Shown piece after piece: positions 17,349 through 28,001 of a DNA stretch of 64,000 nucleotides. A model generated the notes under the pieces. It did no database searches. It saw nothing but the letters and a program-made list of their open reading frames with translations, and was not told the DNA's origin. Made by a program: the position numbers and the translations under genes. Each line of letters opens with the position of its first letter. Position 1 is the stretch's first letter. Source of the DNA: Asticcacaulis sp. YBE204 (lineage in GTDB: Bacteria > Pseudomonadota > Alphaproteobacteria > Caulobacterales > Caulobacteraceae); the NCBI RefSeq assembly GCF_000495855.1, contig NZ_AWGF01000014.1:1-64000 (forward strand). Reading direction: 5' to 3'.

Positions 17349-18206
17349 ATGACTACCCTGCCTACCGCCACCGACAACCGCCCGGAACACTGGTTCGAGC
17401 ACTTCCCCTCGCCCGAAGCGCACGGCAACAAGTACGATCGCGGCTATGCGGTGGTGCTGGGCGGACCTATCCACTCGACCGGCGCGGCACGGCTGGCAGC
17501 GCGGGCGGCCTTGCGGGCGGGGGCAGGTTTAGTGTCCGTCGCCTGCGATCCATCGGCCCTCATCGTCTATGCGACGGCACTGGAAGCGGTGATGACCAAG
17601 CCTGTGCGTGACGTAGCCGAATTTGCGGGCCTGATCGGCGATCGTCGCGTCACCGCCGTCCTGCTCGGCCCCGCCGCCGGGATCAGCGAGCGGACGCGCG
17701 AGTCGGTGTTGGTCGCACTCACCGCACATAAGCCGTGCGTGCTGGATGCCGACGCCCTAAGCGTGTTCAAGGACGATCCGCACACCCTGTTCTCTTCCAT
17801 CGAAGGGCCTTGCGTCCTCACCCCGCACGACGGCGAATTCGAACGCGTCTTCGGCAAGCTGGACAGCCGGGAGGCCGACCTGCGCGCCCACGCGGCCTGC
17901 GATGCGGCGGCAGCGTCGGGGGCCATCGTCCTGCTCAAAGGCCCGGAAACCCTGATCGCGCACCCCGACGGACGGCTGGTCGTCAACCGTCATGCCCCGC
18001 CGTGGCTGGCGACCGCCGGTTCCGGCGATGTGTTGGGCGGCCTGATCACCGGCCTGATGGCGCAGGGCATGACGCCCTTCGAAGCCGCCTGTGCCGGCGT
18101 ATGGCTGCATTCGGAAGCCGCCCGCCGCTTCGGTCCCGGCCTGATCGCCGAGGACCTGAGCGAACAGATCCCCGGCGTATTGGCGAACTTTAAATCGCGC
18201 AGGTAA
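17349..18206 (+). CDS. nnrD: ADP-dependent NAD(P)H-hydrate dehydratase
   Basis: A 285-residue ribokinase-like enzyme that repairs damaged NADH/NADPH hydrates using ADP. Family marks are [15 protein letters not shown] (residues 25-39), [39 protein letters not shown] and the ATP-site loop [20 protein letters not shown] near 222-241. It is a stand-alone dehydratase domain; no fused or adjacent NnrE epimerase domain is seen. It overlaps the msrA 3' end by 17 nt on the opposite strand. Confidence 0.92.
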   Translation: MTTLPTATDNRPEHWFEHFPSPEAHGNKYDRGYAVVLGGPIHSTGAARLAARAALRAGAGLVSVACDPSALIVYATALEAVMTKPVRDVAEFAGLIGDRRVTAVLLGPAAGISERTRESVLVALTAHKPCVLDADALSVFKDDPHTLFSSIEGPCVLTPHDGEFERVFGKLDSREADLRAHAACDAAAASGAIVLLKGPETLIAHPDGRLVVNRHAPPWLATAGSGDVLGGLITGLMAQGMTPFEAACAGVWLHSEAARRFGPGLIAEDLSEQIPGVLANFKSRR

Positions 18207-18828
18207 CGCCCGTCCCCTTCAAGCCGCAATAGCCGTCGGGATTCTTTTCAAGATAGCCCTGATGATAGTCTTCGGCATAATAAAACGGTGCATCCGCATC
18301 CGGTCCGAAGATTTCGGTGGTGATCGGGCCCAGCCCTTTGGCCGACAGCGCCGCCTCGAACGCATCGCGTGACTTCAATGCCGCCTCGTACTGGGCCGAG
18401 GTCGAGGTAAAGATGGCCGAGCGGTACTGTGTGCCGACATCACCGCCCTGACGGAAGCCCTGGGTTGGGTCGTGACGCTCCCAGAACAGCTTCAGCAACT
18501 GGTCGAACGTAATCTTCGTCGGGTCATAGACGATCTGCACGCCTTCGGTGTGCCCGGTCTGGCCCGAACATACCTCGCGATAGGTTGGGTTCGGTGTATA
18601 GCCGCCGATATAGCCCGCAGAGGTGGTATAGATGCCGTCCTGCTGCCAGAACAAACGCTCGACGCCCCAGAAACAGCCCATCGCGAAGACGACGCTGTCG
18701 AGCCCTGCCGGAAACGGCCCCTTGAGCGGTGTACCGAGCACGGCATGGCTTTGATCGGTCGGAATGGCCTCGGCGCGGCCCGGAAGGGCCTCTTCGCGGG
18801 AAATCATACGGGACTTGAGACCGAACAT
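18190..18828 (-). CDS. msrA: Peptide-methionine (S)-S-oxide reductase MsrA
   Basis: A 212-residue oxidative-damage repair enzyme. The active site is in [16 protein letters not shown], with the nucleophilic Cys in GCFWG near residue 53. The family segment [31 protein letters not shown] follows. The C-terminal resolving cysteine is in [12 protein letters not shown]. Start 18828 has CAGGAG upstream. No export signal is clear; it is likely cytoplasmic. It overlaps the convergent nnrD gene. Confidence 0.95.
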   Translation of the reverse strand: MFGLKSRMISREEALPGRAEAIPTDQSHAVLGTPLKGPFPAGLDSVVFAMGCFWGVERLFWQQDGIYTTSAGYIGGYTPNPTYREVCSGQTGHTEGVQIVYDPTKITFDQLLKLFWERHDPTQGFRQGGDVGTQYRSAIFTSTSAQYEAALKSRDAFEAALSAKGLGPITTEIFGPDADAPFYYAEDYHQGYLEKNPDGYCGLKGTGVTCAI

Positions 18829-18995
18829 CTGAAACTCCTGACACGGGGCGTGCATTATCCCCAACATAGAACAACTCCGTCCATATAGGGATGAAAAAAG
18901 ATAACACCAGAGGCGCAAGGGCTCTTGCGCTTTCGTCATGGCTGGGTATAACCGCCGCCTTCCGCACGCCGCCGACCCGGCGTGTTTGTATGGAT

Positions 18996-19085
18996 GGACA
19001 GGTGGCGGAGTGGTCGATCGCGCACGCTTGGAAAGCGTGTGTACGTGAAAGCGTACCGAGGGTTCGACTCCCTCTCTGTCCGCCA
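18996..19085 (+). tRNA. tRNA-Ser (anticodon GGA)
   Basis: The 90-base sequence folds as a class II tRNA. The acceptor stem is GGACAGG with TCTGTCC, and the D-arm region is GGCGGAGTGGTCGATCGC. The anticodon stem CACGC/GCGTG holds a loop with GGA at 19030-19032. There is a long variable arm (TGTACGTGAAAGCGTACC) and a T-arm GAGGGTTCGACTCCCTC. The CCA end is encoded. It reads UCC and UCU codons. Confidence 0.97.
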
Positions 19086-19096
19086 TAACCCGCATG

Positions 19097-19127
19097 AAAA
19101 AAGCCTCCGTTGCCGGAGGCTTTTTTG
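19097..19127 (+). terminator. Rho-independent terminator after tRNA-Ser
   Basis: The stem AGCCTCCG / CGGAGGCT with a TTGC loop is flanked by an A-tract and TTTTTT. It lies 11 nt after the tRNA and can also serve the convergent MFS gene. Confidence 0.93.
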
Positions 19128-19145
19128 CATTCTGGGCAACGACTC

Positions 19146-20405
19146 TCAGGCGGACACGGGTCTGGCCTTCGGCGCCAGTAACGACAGGACCGCCGCGATC
19201 AGGCACAGCCCCCCGGCGATCAGCAGCGCATAGACGTAGGTAGTATAGGCCGTGCGCACCCAGCCCGCGAAAAAGGCGATCGAGGCCGCCCCCAACTGAT
19301 GCCCGGCGAAGATCCAGCCGAACATGACGCCCGCCTTTTCAGGGCCAAAGCGCTGCGCCGTCAGCTTGAGCGTCGGCGGCACGGTGGCGATCCAGTCGAG
19401 CCCGTAGAAGATGGCGAACGGCGTCAGGCCCATGACGGTGAAGGTCGATTCCGGCAGGAACAGCAGCGCCACGCCCCTCAGGCCGTAATAGACCGCAAGC
19501 AGCAGGCGCGGGTCGTAGCGGTCGGTCAGCCAGCCGGAGCCTACCGTGCCAAACAGGTCGAACACCCCCATCAGGGCCAGAACCGACGCCGCCGTTACCG
19601 CCGTCAGACCATAGTCGCCGCACAGCGACACGAAATGCGTCTGGATCAGGCCGTTGGTCGAGGCCCCGCAAATGAAAAAAGTCGCGAACAATATCCAGAA
19701 GGTGCCGCTTTTCGACGCCTCGCGCAGGGCGCCGAACGGGGTGATTTTGGCGATGGTCGCAGGCGGCACGGTCTCGGTCTGACCGAAGGCCTTGAGCCCC
19801 ATCTCGTCGGGCCGGTCGCGCATAAGGACCAGCACGAGGATAAGCGCGATCATCAGCAGGCCGCAAACCAGCAGCAGCGCCATACGCCATCCCCAGGCCT
19901 CCGACACCGCCGCGATCAGCGGCAGGAAGGCCAGTTGCCCCGTGGCGCTCGACGCCGCGAGAATGCCGACGACGAGGCCGCGCCGGGCGACGAACCAGCG
20001 GCTGGCCACCGTCGCCCCCAGCACCATCGCCGTCATCCCTGCCCCGCAGCCGACCATGATCCCCCACAAAAGCAGAAGCTGCCACAGCTCGCCCATCAGC
20101 AGCGACAGGCCCAGACCGGCGACGATCAGGGCCAGGGCCGAAGCCACCACCCGCTTGAGGCCGAAGCGCAGCATCAGCACGGCGGCAAACGGCGCGATCA
20201 GGCCGAACAGGATCAGCCGCACGGCCAGCGCGCTGGAAATCTCAGCGGTCGTCCAGCCGAACTCCTTCGCCAGCGGCGGCATCAGCACCCCCGGCGCCCC
20301 CAGCGCACAGGCCGTCGTCAGCATGGTCAGGAAGGTCACGGCCATGACCACCCAGCCATAGTGGATATCGTGGCGACGCAACTGTTCGGCCAGGGCTCTG
20401 GACAT
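19146..20405 (-). CDS. Major facilitator superfamily transporter
   Basis: A 419-residue inner-membrane protein with twelve predicted helices. The N-terminus [18 protein letters not shown] and the [21 protein letters not shown] loop (the MFS motif A region between helices 2 and 3) resemble the monocarboxylate/oxalate-formate branch. A central cytoplasmic loop near residues 200-225 separates the halves. The substrate cannot be inferred. It is divergent from a TetR gene, with two operator-like palindromes between them, so it is probably an exporter or importer under TetR control. Confidence 0.85.
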   Translation of the reverse strand: MSRALAEQLRRHDIHYGWVVMAVTFLTMLTTACALGAPGVLMPPLAKEFGWTTAEISSALAVRLILFGLIAPFAAVLMLRFGLKRVVASALALIVAGLGLSLLMGELWQLLLLWGIMVGCGAGMTAMVLGATVASRWFVARRGLVVGILAASSATGQLAFLPLIAAVSEAWGWRMALLLVCGLLMIALILVLVLMRDRPDEMGLKAFGQTETVPPATIAKITPFGALREASKSGTFWILFATFFICGASTNGLIQTHFVSLCGDYGLTAVTAASVLALMGVFDLFGTVGSGWLTDRYDPRLLLAVYYGLRGVALLFLPESTFTVMGLTPFAIFYGLDWIATVPPTLKLTAQRFGPEKAGVMFGWIFAGHQLGAASIAFFAGWVRTAYTTYVYALLIAGGLCLIAAVLSLLAPKARPVSA

Positions 20406-20419
20406 GATCGAATCCTTTT

Positions 20420-20463
20420 ACATGATCATTATCATGTTTGCATTAATGATCATCATCATGTAA
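20420..20463. promoter_or_regulatory. Two palindromic operators between the MFS and TetR genes
   Basis: Two copies of ATGAT-CAT(T/C)-ATCAT lie at 20422-20435 and 20446-20459, with centres 24 bp apart. The first extends to ACATGAT...ATCATGT. Their place in the 85-bp divergent gap, beside a TetR gene, makes them its probable binding sites, controlling both genes. Confidence 0.8.
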
Positions 20464-20490
20464 AGTCAAGGCAGATTTTATGGAGCCTCG

Positions 20491-21066
20491 ATGAAAACCT
20501 CGCGCGCACAGGTCGAACAGAACCGCCAGCTGATCCTCAAGGCCGCCGCCGAACTGTTCCGGCTCAAAGGCTTCGACGGCGTCAAGGTCGCCGAGGTCAT
20601 GCAGGCGGCAGGTCTGACGCACGGCGGCTTCTATAACTATTTCGCGTCCAAGGAGGCCCTGATCGCCGAAACCTGCTCGGCCTGGGTCCGCGAACGCACC
20701 GGGACGCTGGAGGCCAAACGCGTCGCCGATCCTGAGGGCGAGGCCGTGGCCTATGTCGCGCGTTACCTGTCGCACAAGTACCGCGATCACCCGGACATGG
20801 CTTGCCTTTATCCGGCTCTGTGCGCCGACATCGCGCGTCAGCCGGACACCGTGCGCCACGCCTTTACCGAAGACTTCAAGGGTTATCTGACGGTGCTGGA
20901 GCGGTTGTTTGCCGGCGGTGCCGCTGATGAGGCTATGCCGCGAACCGCCATTGTCCGCCTGTCAACCCTGATCGGGGCCATGACCCTGGCGCGCGCCGTT
21001 GACGATCCGGCCCTGTCGGATGCGATTCTGGAGACGGTCCGCACCGAACTCACGGCGAAAGCATAG
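20491..21066 (+). CDS. TetR/AcrR family transcriptional repressor
   Basis: A 191-residue regulator. The N-terminal HTH is NRQLILKAAAELFRLKGFDGVKVAEVMQAAGLTHGGFYNYFASKEALI, with the typical GFYNYF recognition helix end near residue 48. The C-terminal part (residues 60-190) is the helical ligand/dimer domain of the TetR_C type with a conserved CLYPALCADIARQ stretch. The ribosome binding site GGAG is 5 nt upstream of ATG. It is divergent from the MFS gene; its inducer is unknown. Confidence 0.93.
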   Translation: MKTSRAQVEQNRQLILKAAAELFRLKGFDGVKVAEVMQAAGLTHGGFYNYFASKEALIAETCSAWVRERTGTLEAKRVADPEGEAVAYVARYLSHKYRDHPDMACLYPALCADIARQPDTVRHAFTEDFKGYLTVLERLFAGGAADEAMPRTAIVRLSTLIGAMTLARAVDDPALSDAILETVRTELTAKA

Positions 21067-21122
21067 CCGTTGCCTCCGACACCCTATAGACTCAGGGCGA
21101 TTCTATTCCCCGGGAAGCCTGA

Positions 21123-22472
21123 ATGCCCCACCCCGACTGGTATTATGCCCGCCGCGAAAGCTGGAGCGCGCAGACCGACGACGCCCGCGACGCCGGCGAC
21201 ATCGACTATGCTCGCGTCATCCATTCGGCCTCGTTCCGGCGCTTGCAAGGCAAGACCCAGATCCTGAACCTCGGCGACAGCGATTTTTACCGCACGCGCC
21301 TGACCCACTCGCTGGAGGTCGCGCAGATCGCCGGTAGCCTGACCAAGTCGCTGGCCAAACGCTTTCCCGACCATCCCGCCGTTCCTTTCCTGCCCGACCG
21401 CAGCCTGATTCAGGCGATCGGCCTGACCCACGATCTCGGACATCCCCCCTTCGGTCACGGCGGCGAGGTGGCGCTGAACTACTGCCTGCGCGGGCACGGC
21501 GGCTTCGAAGGCAACGGTCAGACCCTGCGCATCCTGTCGCGGCTGGAGACGTTTTCGAAAAGCGCCGGAGCCAATCTGACGCGGCGGACGCTTCTGGGGG
21601 TGCTCAAATACCCGGCCGGTTTCGGCGCCACCGTCAATCCGGACCTGACGCCGTCGCTGGTCAGCGGCCCGACCACACTGGAAATCATCAACGACAAGGC
21701 GTCGAAGCCACCGAAATGCTATCTCGACAGCGAGGCCGACATCGTCGAATGGGTGCTGGCGCCTCTCCCCTCCGATGCACGCGAGGCCTTTCAGGCGGTC
21801 GATGCAGTTCCCGGCAAGCACGGCAAGACGCGGCACAAATCCTTCGATTGCAGCCTGATGGACGTGGCCGACGACATCGCTTACGGCGTCCACGACTTCG
21901 AAGACGCTATTGCATTGGGGCTGGTGACCGAGGCCGGGTTCCGCACGGCCGTACCGGAGGCCGATTGCGCGTCTTTCCTCGATGCGCTCAAGGCCAAGTA
22001 CCCGCAGGAAAGCGAGAACGACGTCTATGAGAAGATGGTGAGGGCGCTGTTCGGGGGCTCTGACTCGCGCAAACATTACGTCAACCGACTGGTGCATCAC
22101 TTCCTGACGGCGGTGGAGATTATCGAGGCTGCGTTCGATGAACCCCTGCTGCGTTATCGCGCAGCGATGGCCCCCGGCCCGTATCGCTTTCTTGAGGCGC
22201 TTAAAGGTTTCGTTTTCGACGACGTAATCCGCAGCCCCAGCGTCCAGCATCTGGAATTCAAGGGCCAGAAGCTGGTCGTGGCGGTGTTCGAAGCCCTGCA
22301 ATCGGACCCGAAACGCCTGCTGCCTCGAGACCAGTTCAACCGTTACGAGGCCTCACCCGACGGGATGCGCGTCATCGGCGACTACGTGTCGGGCATGACC
22401 GACGGCTATCTGCTCAAGACCTACGACCGCCTGTTCAGCCCGCGCATGGGCTCGGTGTTCGATAAGCTTTAG
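21123..22472 (+). CDS. dgt: Deoxyguanosinetriphosphate triphosphohydrolase-like protein (dNTPase)
   Basis: A 449-residue HD-domain enzyme that splits dNTPs into nucleoside and triphosphate. Visible HD residues are in THSLEVAQIAGS near 60-71, THDLGHPPFGHGGE near 101-114 (the HD pair and a downstream His), and the later MDVADDIAYGVHDFEDA near 247-263. The first ~50 residues include RTDDARDAGDIDYARVIHSASFRRLQGKTQ, typical of the type 2 dGTPase-like subfamily. It runs in the same direction as the TetR gene but with a 56-bp gap, and overlaps the Imm35-like gene by 4 nt. Confidence 0.92.
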   Translation: MPHPDWYYARRESWSAQTDDARDAGDIDYARVIHSASFRRLQGKTQILNLGDSDFYRTRLTHSLEVAQIAGSLTKSLAKRFPDHPAVPFLPDRSLIQAIGLTHDLGHPPFGHGGEVALNYCLRGHGGFEGNGQTLRILSRLETFSKSAGANLTRRTLLGVLKYPAGFGATVNPDLTPSLVSGPTTLEIINDKASKPPKCYLDSEADIVEWVLAPLPSDAREAFQAVDAVPGKHGKTRHKSFDCSLMDVADDIAYGVHDFEDAIALGLVTEAGFRTAVPEADCASFLDALKAKYPQESENDVYEKMVRALFGGSDSRKHYVNRLVHHFLTAVEIIEAAFDEPLLRYRAAMAPGPYRFLEALKGFVFDDVIRSPSVQHLEFKGQKLVVAVFEALQSDPKRLLPRDQFNRYEASPDGMRVIGDYVSGMTDGYLLKTYDRLFSPRMGSVFDKL

Positions 22473-22747
22473 ACCCTTGAATGCCCGATCAATTTGAGAC
22501 CGTCTTCCCAACTGGTCCAGGTCGGCAGATTGTGGATTTCGCCGGTATGGGTAATGAAGTACGGCGCATTGCCACCAATTGCGTACATAAAGTCACCGGT
22601 CTCAATAAATCGCCTGTCGGCATAGAAAAAGACCCATCCCGATTTAACCGGTTCCATGCCGGAAATTATAAGATCGAGATCTCTATCGGCGGAACACATC
22701 TGTTCAAGGCGCGCCTCAACGATTTTACGTGCTTCCTCTTCGGTCAT
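22469..22747 (-). CDS. Imm35 / YrhB-like small protein, putative orphan immunity protein
   Basis: A 92-residue acidic protein. It shows the Imm35-type pattern: a short N-terminal helix (MTEEEARKIVEARLEQMC), a beta strand carrying SGWVFFYADRRF, then the GNAPYFITHTGEIHNLPT core and a C-terminal helix that normally includes an aromatic residue. Imm35 proteins neutralise polymorphic toxins, often contact-dependent or secreted. No toxin gene is next to it, so the immunity role is inferred from family alone. GGCAGGA lies about 10 nt upstream of the ATG. Confidence 0.68.
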   Translation of the reverse strand: MTEEEARKIVEARLEQMCSADRDLDLIISGMEPVKSGWVFFYADRRFIETGDFMYAIGGNAPYFITHTGEIHNLPTWTSWEDGLKLIGHSRV

Positions 22748-22788
22748 TTTGTTTTTTTCCTGCCGATCATCTGAACGATCCTTTTACC

Positions 22789-24378
22789 CTACTCCAGCTC
22801 CACCGTAATCACCGACTTGGCCGGGATGTTCAGGGTCAGCGAGGAGCCGCTCAGCTTCGCGCCGGTGTAGGCCTTCGGCGACACCGTGTCCGGTGCGTCG
22901 AAGCTGTTGAAGCTATCCATTTTCGGCGCGGTCAGGACGCGGCCCGACACTTTCGACACCTTCAATGCCCCAAGGTCCACCGTCAAAGCCGCGTCGCGGT
23001 TCGGATCGAGATTGGCCACCGACACATGCACCTTGCCCGCCGCGTCCTTCGAGGCAGTGAGCGACAGCATCGGCACCTTGACGTCGCCGTACTGATAGAC
23101 CGGCGATTTGAAGCCTAGCTTCAAAGCGGTGGCCTCCTGATGGACCTTGTACATATCGAAGACGTAATAGGTCGGGGTCAGGAGCATTTTTTCCTTGTCG
23201 GTCAGGATCATGGCCTGAAGGACATTGACCATCTGGGCGACATTGGCCATACGCACGCGGTCGGCGTGATCGTGGAAAACATTCAGCGTCACCGCTGCGA
23301 CAATCGCATCGCGTAGCGTGTTCTGCTGCCACAGCCCGCCGGGGCCTTTTTCATCCTTGTCGTACCAAGTGCCCCACTCGTCGACGATCAGGGCGACCTC
23401 CTTCTTCGGGTCGTACTGGTCCATGATCGCGCCGTGACGGCGGATCATCTCGTCCATCAGCAAGGCACGACGCATGGTCGAAATCCACGCGGACTCGTCG
23501 AAGCCCGTGGCGATACCCTTCTTCTCCCATCTGTCGGTCGGCAGGGTATAGAAATGCAGCGACAGGCCGTCCATCAGCGGACGCGTCGTATTATACAGGA
23601 TAGGCGAAGTCGCATTGGGCCGCCACTTCATGGCGCGCTTCATCACCGTCTCAGTCCATTCGTAATCGTCGGTATCCGGACCTGTGGCGATCTTGTAGGC
23701 GCGCGGGCCGGAATAGGTCTTGATATAGCCCTGATACTGGCGGAAGCGGTTGGCATATTCCTCGGCATACATGTTGCCGCCGCAGCCCCAGCTCTCGTTG
23801 CCGACGCCGACATACGGCACTTTCCACGGTTCGGGGTGGCCGTTCTTCGCCCGCTCGGCCCCCGGCGCGGTATTGGCCGGCGCGGTCATGTACTGCATCC
23901 ATTCCTGCGCTTCCTCGACCGTGCCGGAGCCCATATTGACCGAGACATAGGGCGCCGCCCCGATCTGCTCGACGAAATCCATGAATTCGTGCGTGCCGAA
24001 GGTGTTGGGCTCGATGGCGTTGCTCCAGCTGGAGTTGATGCTGCCCTTGCGCTCCGGTCCCACGCCCTTGCGCCAGTGATAGTCGTCGGCAAAGCACCCG
24101 CCGGGCCAGCGCACCACCGGCACATTGATCTGTTTCAGCGCCGCCACGACGTCGTTGCGGATGCCGCGCGTATTGGGGATCGGACTGTCCGGACCGACCC
24201 AGATGCCTTCATAGACCCCGCGCCCCAGATGCTCGACGAACTGTCCATAGAGATTGCGGCTGATCTTCGGTCCCTTCTCAGACACCACGCTTGCCGTAGC
24301 GGTAACCGTTTCCGCCTGAGCCAGGGGCGCACACGCCAGCGCCAGCGCAACCGAAGCCGCGATCAAGGATTTCGTCAT
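22789..24378 (-). CDS. Alpha-L-arabinofuranosidase, GH51
   Basis: A 529-residue secreted enzyme that removes arabinose side chains from arabinan or arabinoxylan. Residues 1-22 are a Sec signal peptide ending AQA. The TIM-barrel family marks are LYGQFVEHLGRGVYEG (43-58), VVRWPGGCFADDYHW (88-102), the acid/base E195 in VGVGNESWG and the nucleophile E334 in VDEWGTWY. The C-terminal ~150 residues form the beta domain. The length matches the family. It stands alone, preceded by a perfect 13-bp operator-like palindrome. Confidence 0.95.
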   Translation of the reverse strand: MTKSLIAASVALALACAPLAQAETVTATASVVSEKGPKISRNLYGQFVEHLGRGVYEGIWVGPDSPIPNTRGIRNDVVAALKQINVPVVRWPGGCFADDYHWRKGVGPERKGSINSSWSNAIEPNTFGTHEFMDFVEQIGAAPYVSVNMGSGTVEEAQEWMQYMTAPANTAPGAERAKNGHPEPWKVPYVGVGNESWGCGGNMYAEEYANRFRQYQGYIKTYSGPRAYKIATGPDTDDYEWTETVMKRAMKWRPNATSPILYNTTRPLMDGLSLHFYTLPTDRWEKKGIATGFDESAWISTMRRALLMDEMIRRHGAIMDQYDPKKEVALIVDEWGTWYDKDEKGPGGLWQQNTLRDAIVAAVTLNVFHDHADRVRMANVAQMVNVLQAMILTDKEKMLLTPTYYVFDMYKVHQEATALKLGFKSPVYQYGDVKVPMLSLTASKDAAGKVHVSVANLDPNRDAALTVDLGALKVSKVSGRVLTAPKMDSFNSFDAPDTVSPKAYTGAKLSGSSLTLNIPAKSVITVELE

Positions 24379-24396
24379 TAGCGTCGCTCCCTATTT

Positions 24397-24409
24397 ATTG
24401 TCCGACAAT
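24397..24409. promoter_or_regulatory. GntR/FadR-type operator upstream of the arabinofuranosidase gene
   Basis: ATTGTCCGACAAT is a perfect 13-bp dyad matching TNGTNNNACNA, the FadR-subfamily consensus. It lies 19 nt upstream of the GH51 start codon, well placed to block transcription. No GntR gene is nearby, so the regulator would be encoded elsewhere. Confidence 0.65.
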
Positions 24410-24496
24410 TAGCGCGTCCCGACGACCATTTGTCAAGTCACGGACAAGCATGTAACAGTGCGATTCCCGTGCGTTTCTCCGTTACCGAAGCCGTTC

Positions 24497-26423
<1,927 letters not shown>

Positions 26424-26425
<2 letters not shown>

Positions 26426-26466
26426 TCCTTCCCCGTTTTGCCTGCCGACGAGGCCGGGGAAGGATT
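26424..26466. terminator. Bidirectional hairpin between convergent genes
   Basis: AATCCTTCCCCG at 26424-26435 pairs with CGGGGAAGGATT at 26455-26466. It overlaps the stop of the hybrid kinase gene and precedes the end of the opposite-strand gene at 26472. No long T-tract. Confidence 0.65.
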
Positions 26467-26471
26467 TAAGG

Positions 26472-26801
26472 CTACTTATCGTGGATTACGCGGTCGAATT
26501 CCGACGGATGGTCGATATCGCTGCGCAGATAGGCATCACGCACGGCGTCGCGCGCACGGTCCCAATCCAGTTCACCCCGGCGCGGATAGGCGTCCCACTC
26601 GGCGCGCAGCTCTGCATCATCGATGTCGTTGAAGGCGGTGCCGTCGCGACGCCCGAACAGGTCATAACCGAAGCGATAGGCCGGTTCCAGTTGCTCATAG
26701 CTCTGGCCGACGCCGTAAGGCCGGTTGGTAAAATCCTGACGCCAGAAGGCATCGTGATCTTTCCAGTCGGTGAGCGGACCATTGGTGACAAAGGTATTCA
26801 T
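26472..26801 (-). CDS. Conserved hypothetical, stress-type small acidic protein
   Basis: A 109-residue soluble, acidic and aromatic-rich protein. The pattern WKDHDAFWRQDFTNRPY...YEQLEPAYRFGYDLFG recalls a family of small proteins found near general stress genes in alphaproteobacteria (my recollection). AAGGAGAA lies just upstream of ATG. There is no export signal. A stress role would be inference; no catalytic residues can be named. Confidence 0.6.
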   Translation of the reverse strand: MNTFVTNGPLTDWKDHDAFWRQDFTNRPYGVGQSYEQLEPAYRFGYDLFGRRDGTAFNDIDDAELRAEWDAYPRRGELDWDRARDAVRDAYLRSDIDHPSEFDRVIHDK

Positions 26802-26898
26802 GGCGTTCTCCTTGATATTAATGCCTTGAATCTAAACGGAATGGGATAAGTATCCGATCCGAAGACCCGATCCCGGCATAGGGGAACCGCAAAGACGA

Positions 26899-26930
26899 AA
26901 ACCCCGCCTGTGAGGGCACAGGCGGGGCTT
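26899..26930 (-). terminator. Rho-independent terminator of the secreted OB-fold-like gene
   Basis: A perfect 11-bp stem CCCCGCCTGTG / CACAGGCGGGG with a 4-nt loop is followed on the minus strand by TTTTC. It lies 57 nt past the stop codon at 26988. Confidence 0.85.
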
Positions 26931-26987
26931 CGACACGGCCCTCGTGAAGGGGCTACCGGTGATCAGACCGGATTACATTCCGCCAGA

Positions 26988-27455
26988 TTACTGAGCGGGT
27001 TCCTTGGCAGGCTTTTCAGCCGGCTTGGCGGCGTCATCGGTGGCCGGAGCCGGCGCATCCGTCGCCGGGGCGGCGGTGTCCGTCGGAGCCGCGGTCTTGG
27101 CCAGCGACGAAGCCTTCAACGAGGTTTCGTCGGCGCTGAGCGTACCGGTCACGGTCACTTCATCGCCGATGGCGAAGGGCTGGCCGTCCGAGGTCGCGGC
27201 CGAAGCGTCGACGGCGATGTCCTTGACGGCGTCGGCTTCACCGACCTTGAGCGTAAAGGTACCGGCCTTTTCACCGGCGGCGGCAATCTTGCCGGTCAGG
27301 CTGACGGCGCCTTCGGCCGGGGCTTCGGTAGCCGGGGCAGCGACCGGAGCGTCCGGTGCCGGAGTGGTCGTCTGGGCCAGGGCCGGGGTCATCGACAGGG
27401 CGGCACCGGCGATGGCGAAGGCAGCGATACGGGTCGACAGTTTGAAGCTTTTCAT
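26988..27455 (-). CDS. Secreted Ala/Pro-rich protein with small OB-fold-like core
   Basis: A 155-residue protein with a Sec signal peptide cleaved near ALAQ (residues 25-28). Two low-complexity Pro/Ala/Thr segments (residues 29-48 and 121-155) flank a core of about 70 residues. The core runs SLTGKIAAAGEKAGTFTLKVG...DEVTVTGTLSADETSLKASSL, a strand pattern like the DUF5666-type OB fold. No catalytic motif. The flanks look like flexible linkers in the periplasm or at the cell surface. Confidence 0.6.
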   Translation of the reverse strand: MKSFKLSTRIAAFAIAGAALSMTPALAQTTTPAPDAPVAAPATEAPAEGAVSLTGKIAAAGEKAGTFTLKVGEADAVKDIAVDASAATSDGQPFAIGDEVTVTGTLSADETSLKASSLAKTAAPTDTAAPATDAPAPATDDAAKPAEKPAKEPAQ

Positions 27456-27569
27456 TGGAGATCGTTCCTTTGGGGGGTTTCAAATCAGAATTGCATTAGA
27501 GCCATCCCATTGGCGCGGTCCGATCCGAACCAGGCGTCTGAGGGGGCGGTGTAGGCCAGCTTGGCGTCA

Positions 27570-28001
27570 CCGCCTCGGCTGAGTTCAAATTAGGGGCGGC
27601 GGGGTAAGTAAACCATCGGGATGCCCCCCGTCCGAACGTCGCAATGCGGTAAAACAGACTTTGGTCATAATGCCGGTGCGCAGCCATAAAGTCGCCGCGT
27701 TCTGACGCCGATATCGCGGATGCGAAGAGTGAATTTGCAACTAAGTTGCAGATTCAAATGCCGGAATCCGCGCCGTTAGGAACGGCCACATTTCTGACAA
27801 CCGATTTTAAAAATCGACACCCTGCGCAAAAAAATCATATGGTCGGGCTCTGTTTTCATAAAAATTTCGTAAGTCACGGAAGTTCTTATGTGTTTGAAAC
27901 GTCACAGGCGGCTGAAAAATTTCGCCTTGCGGCCACAATCATCCTGCTGACAGAACCGGGCCCGGCGCGTACTAGACAGGCACCAATACCGGAGAGAACT
28001 T
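27570..28001. other. Gene-free AT-richer gap with two perfect 15-bp dyads
   Basis: About 430 bp with no gene I can support. It is richer in A/T than its surroundings. It contains TGCAACTAAGTTGCA (27736-27750) and CGATTTTAAAAATCG (27802-27816), each a perfect dyad around a central A. They lie 185-270 bp upstream of tag. They may be operators or remnants of a lost gene's promoter. Confidence 0.5.
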
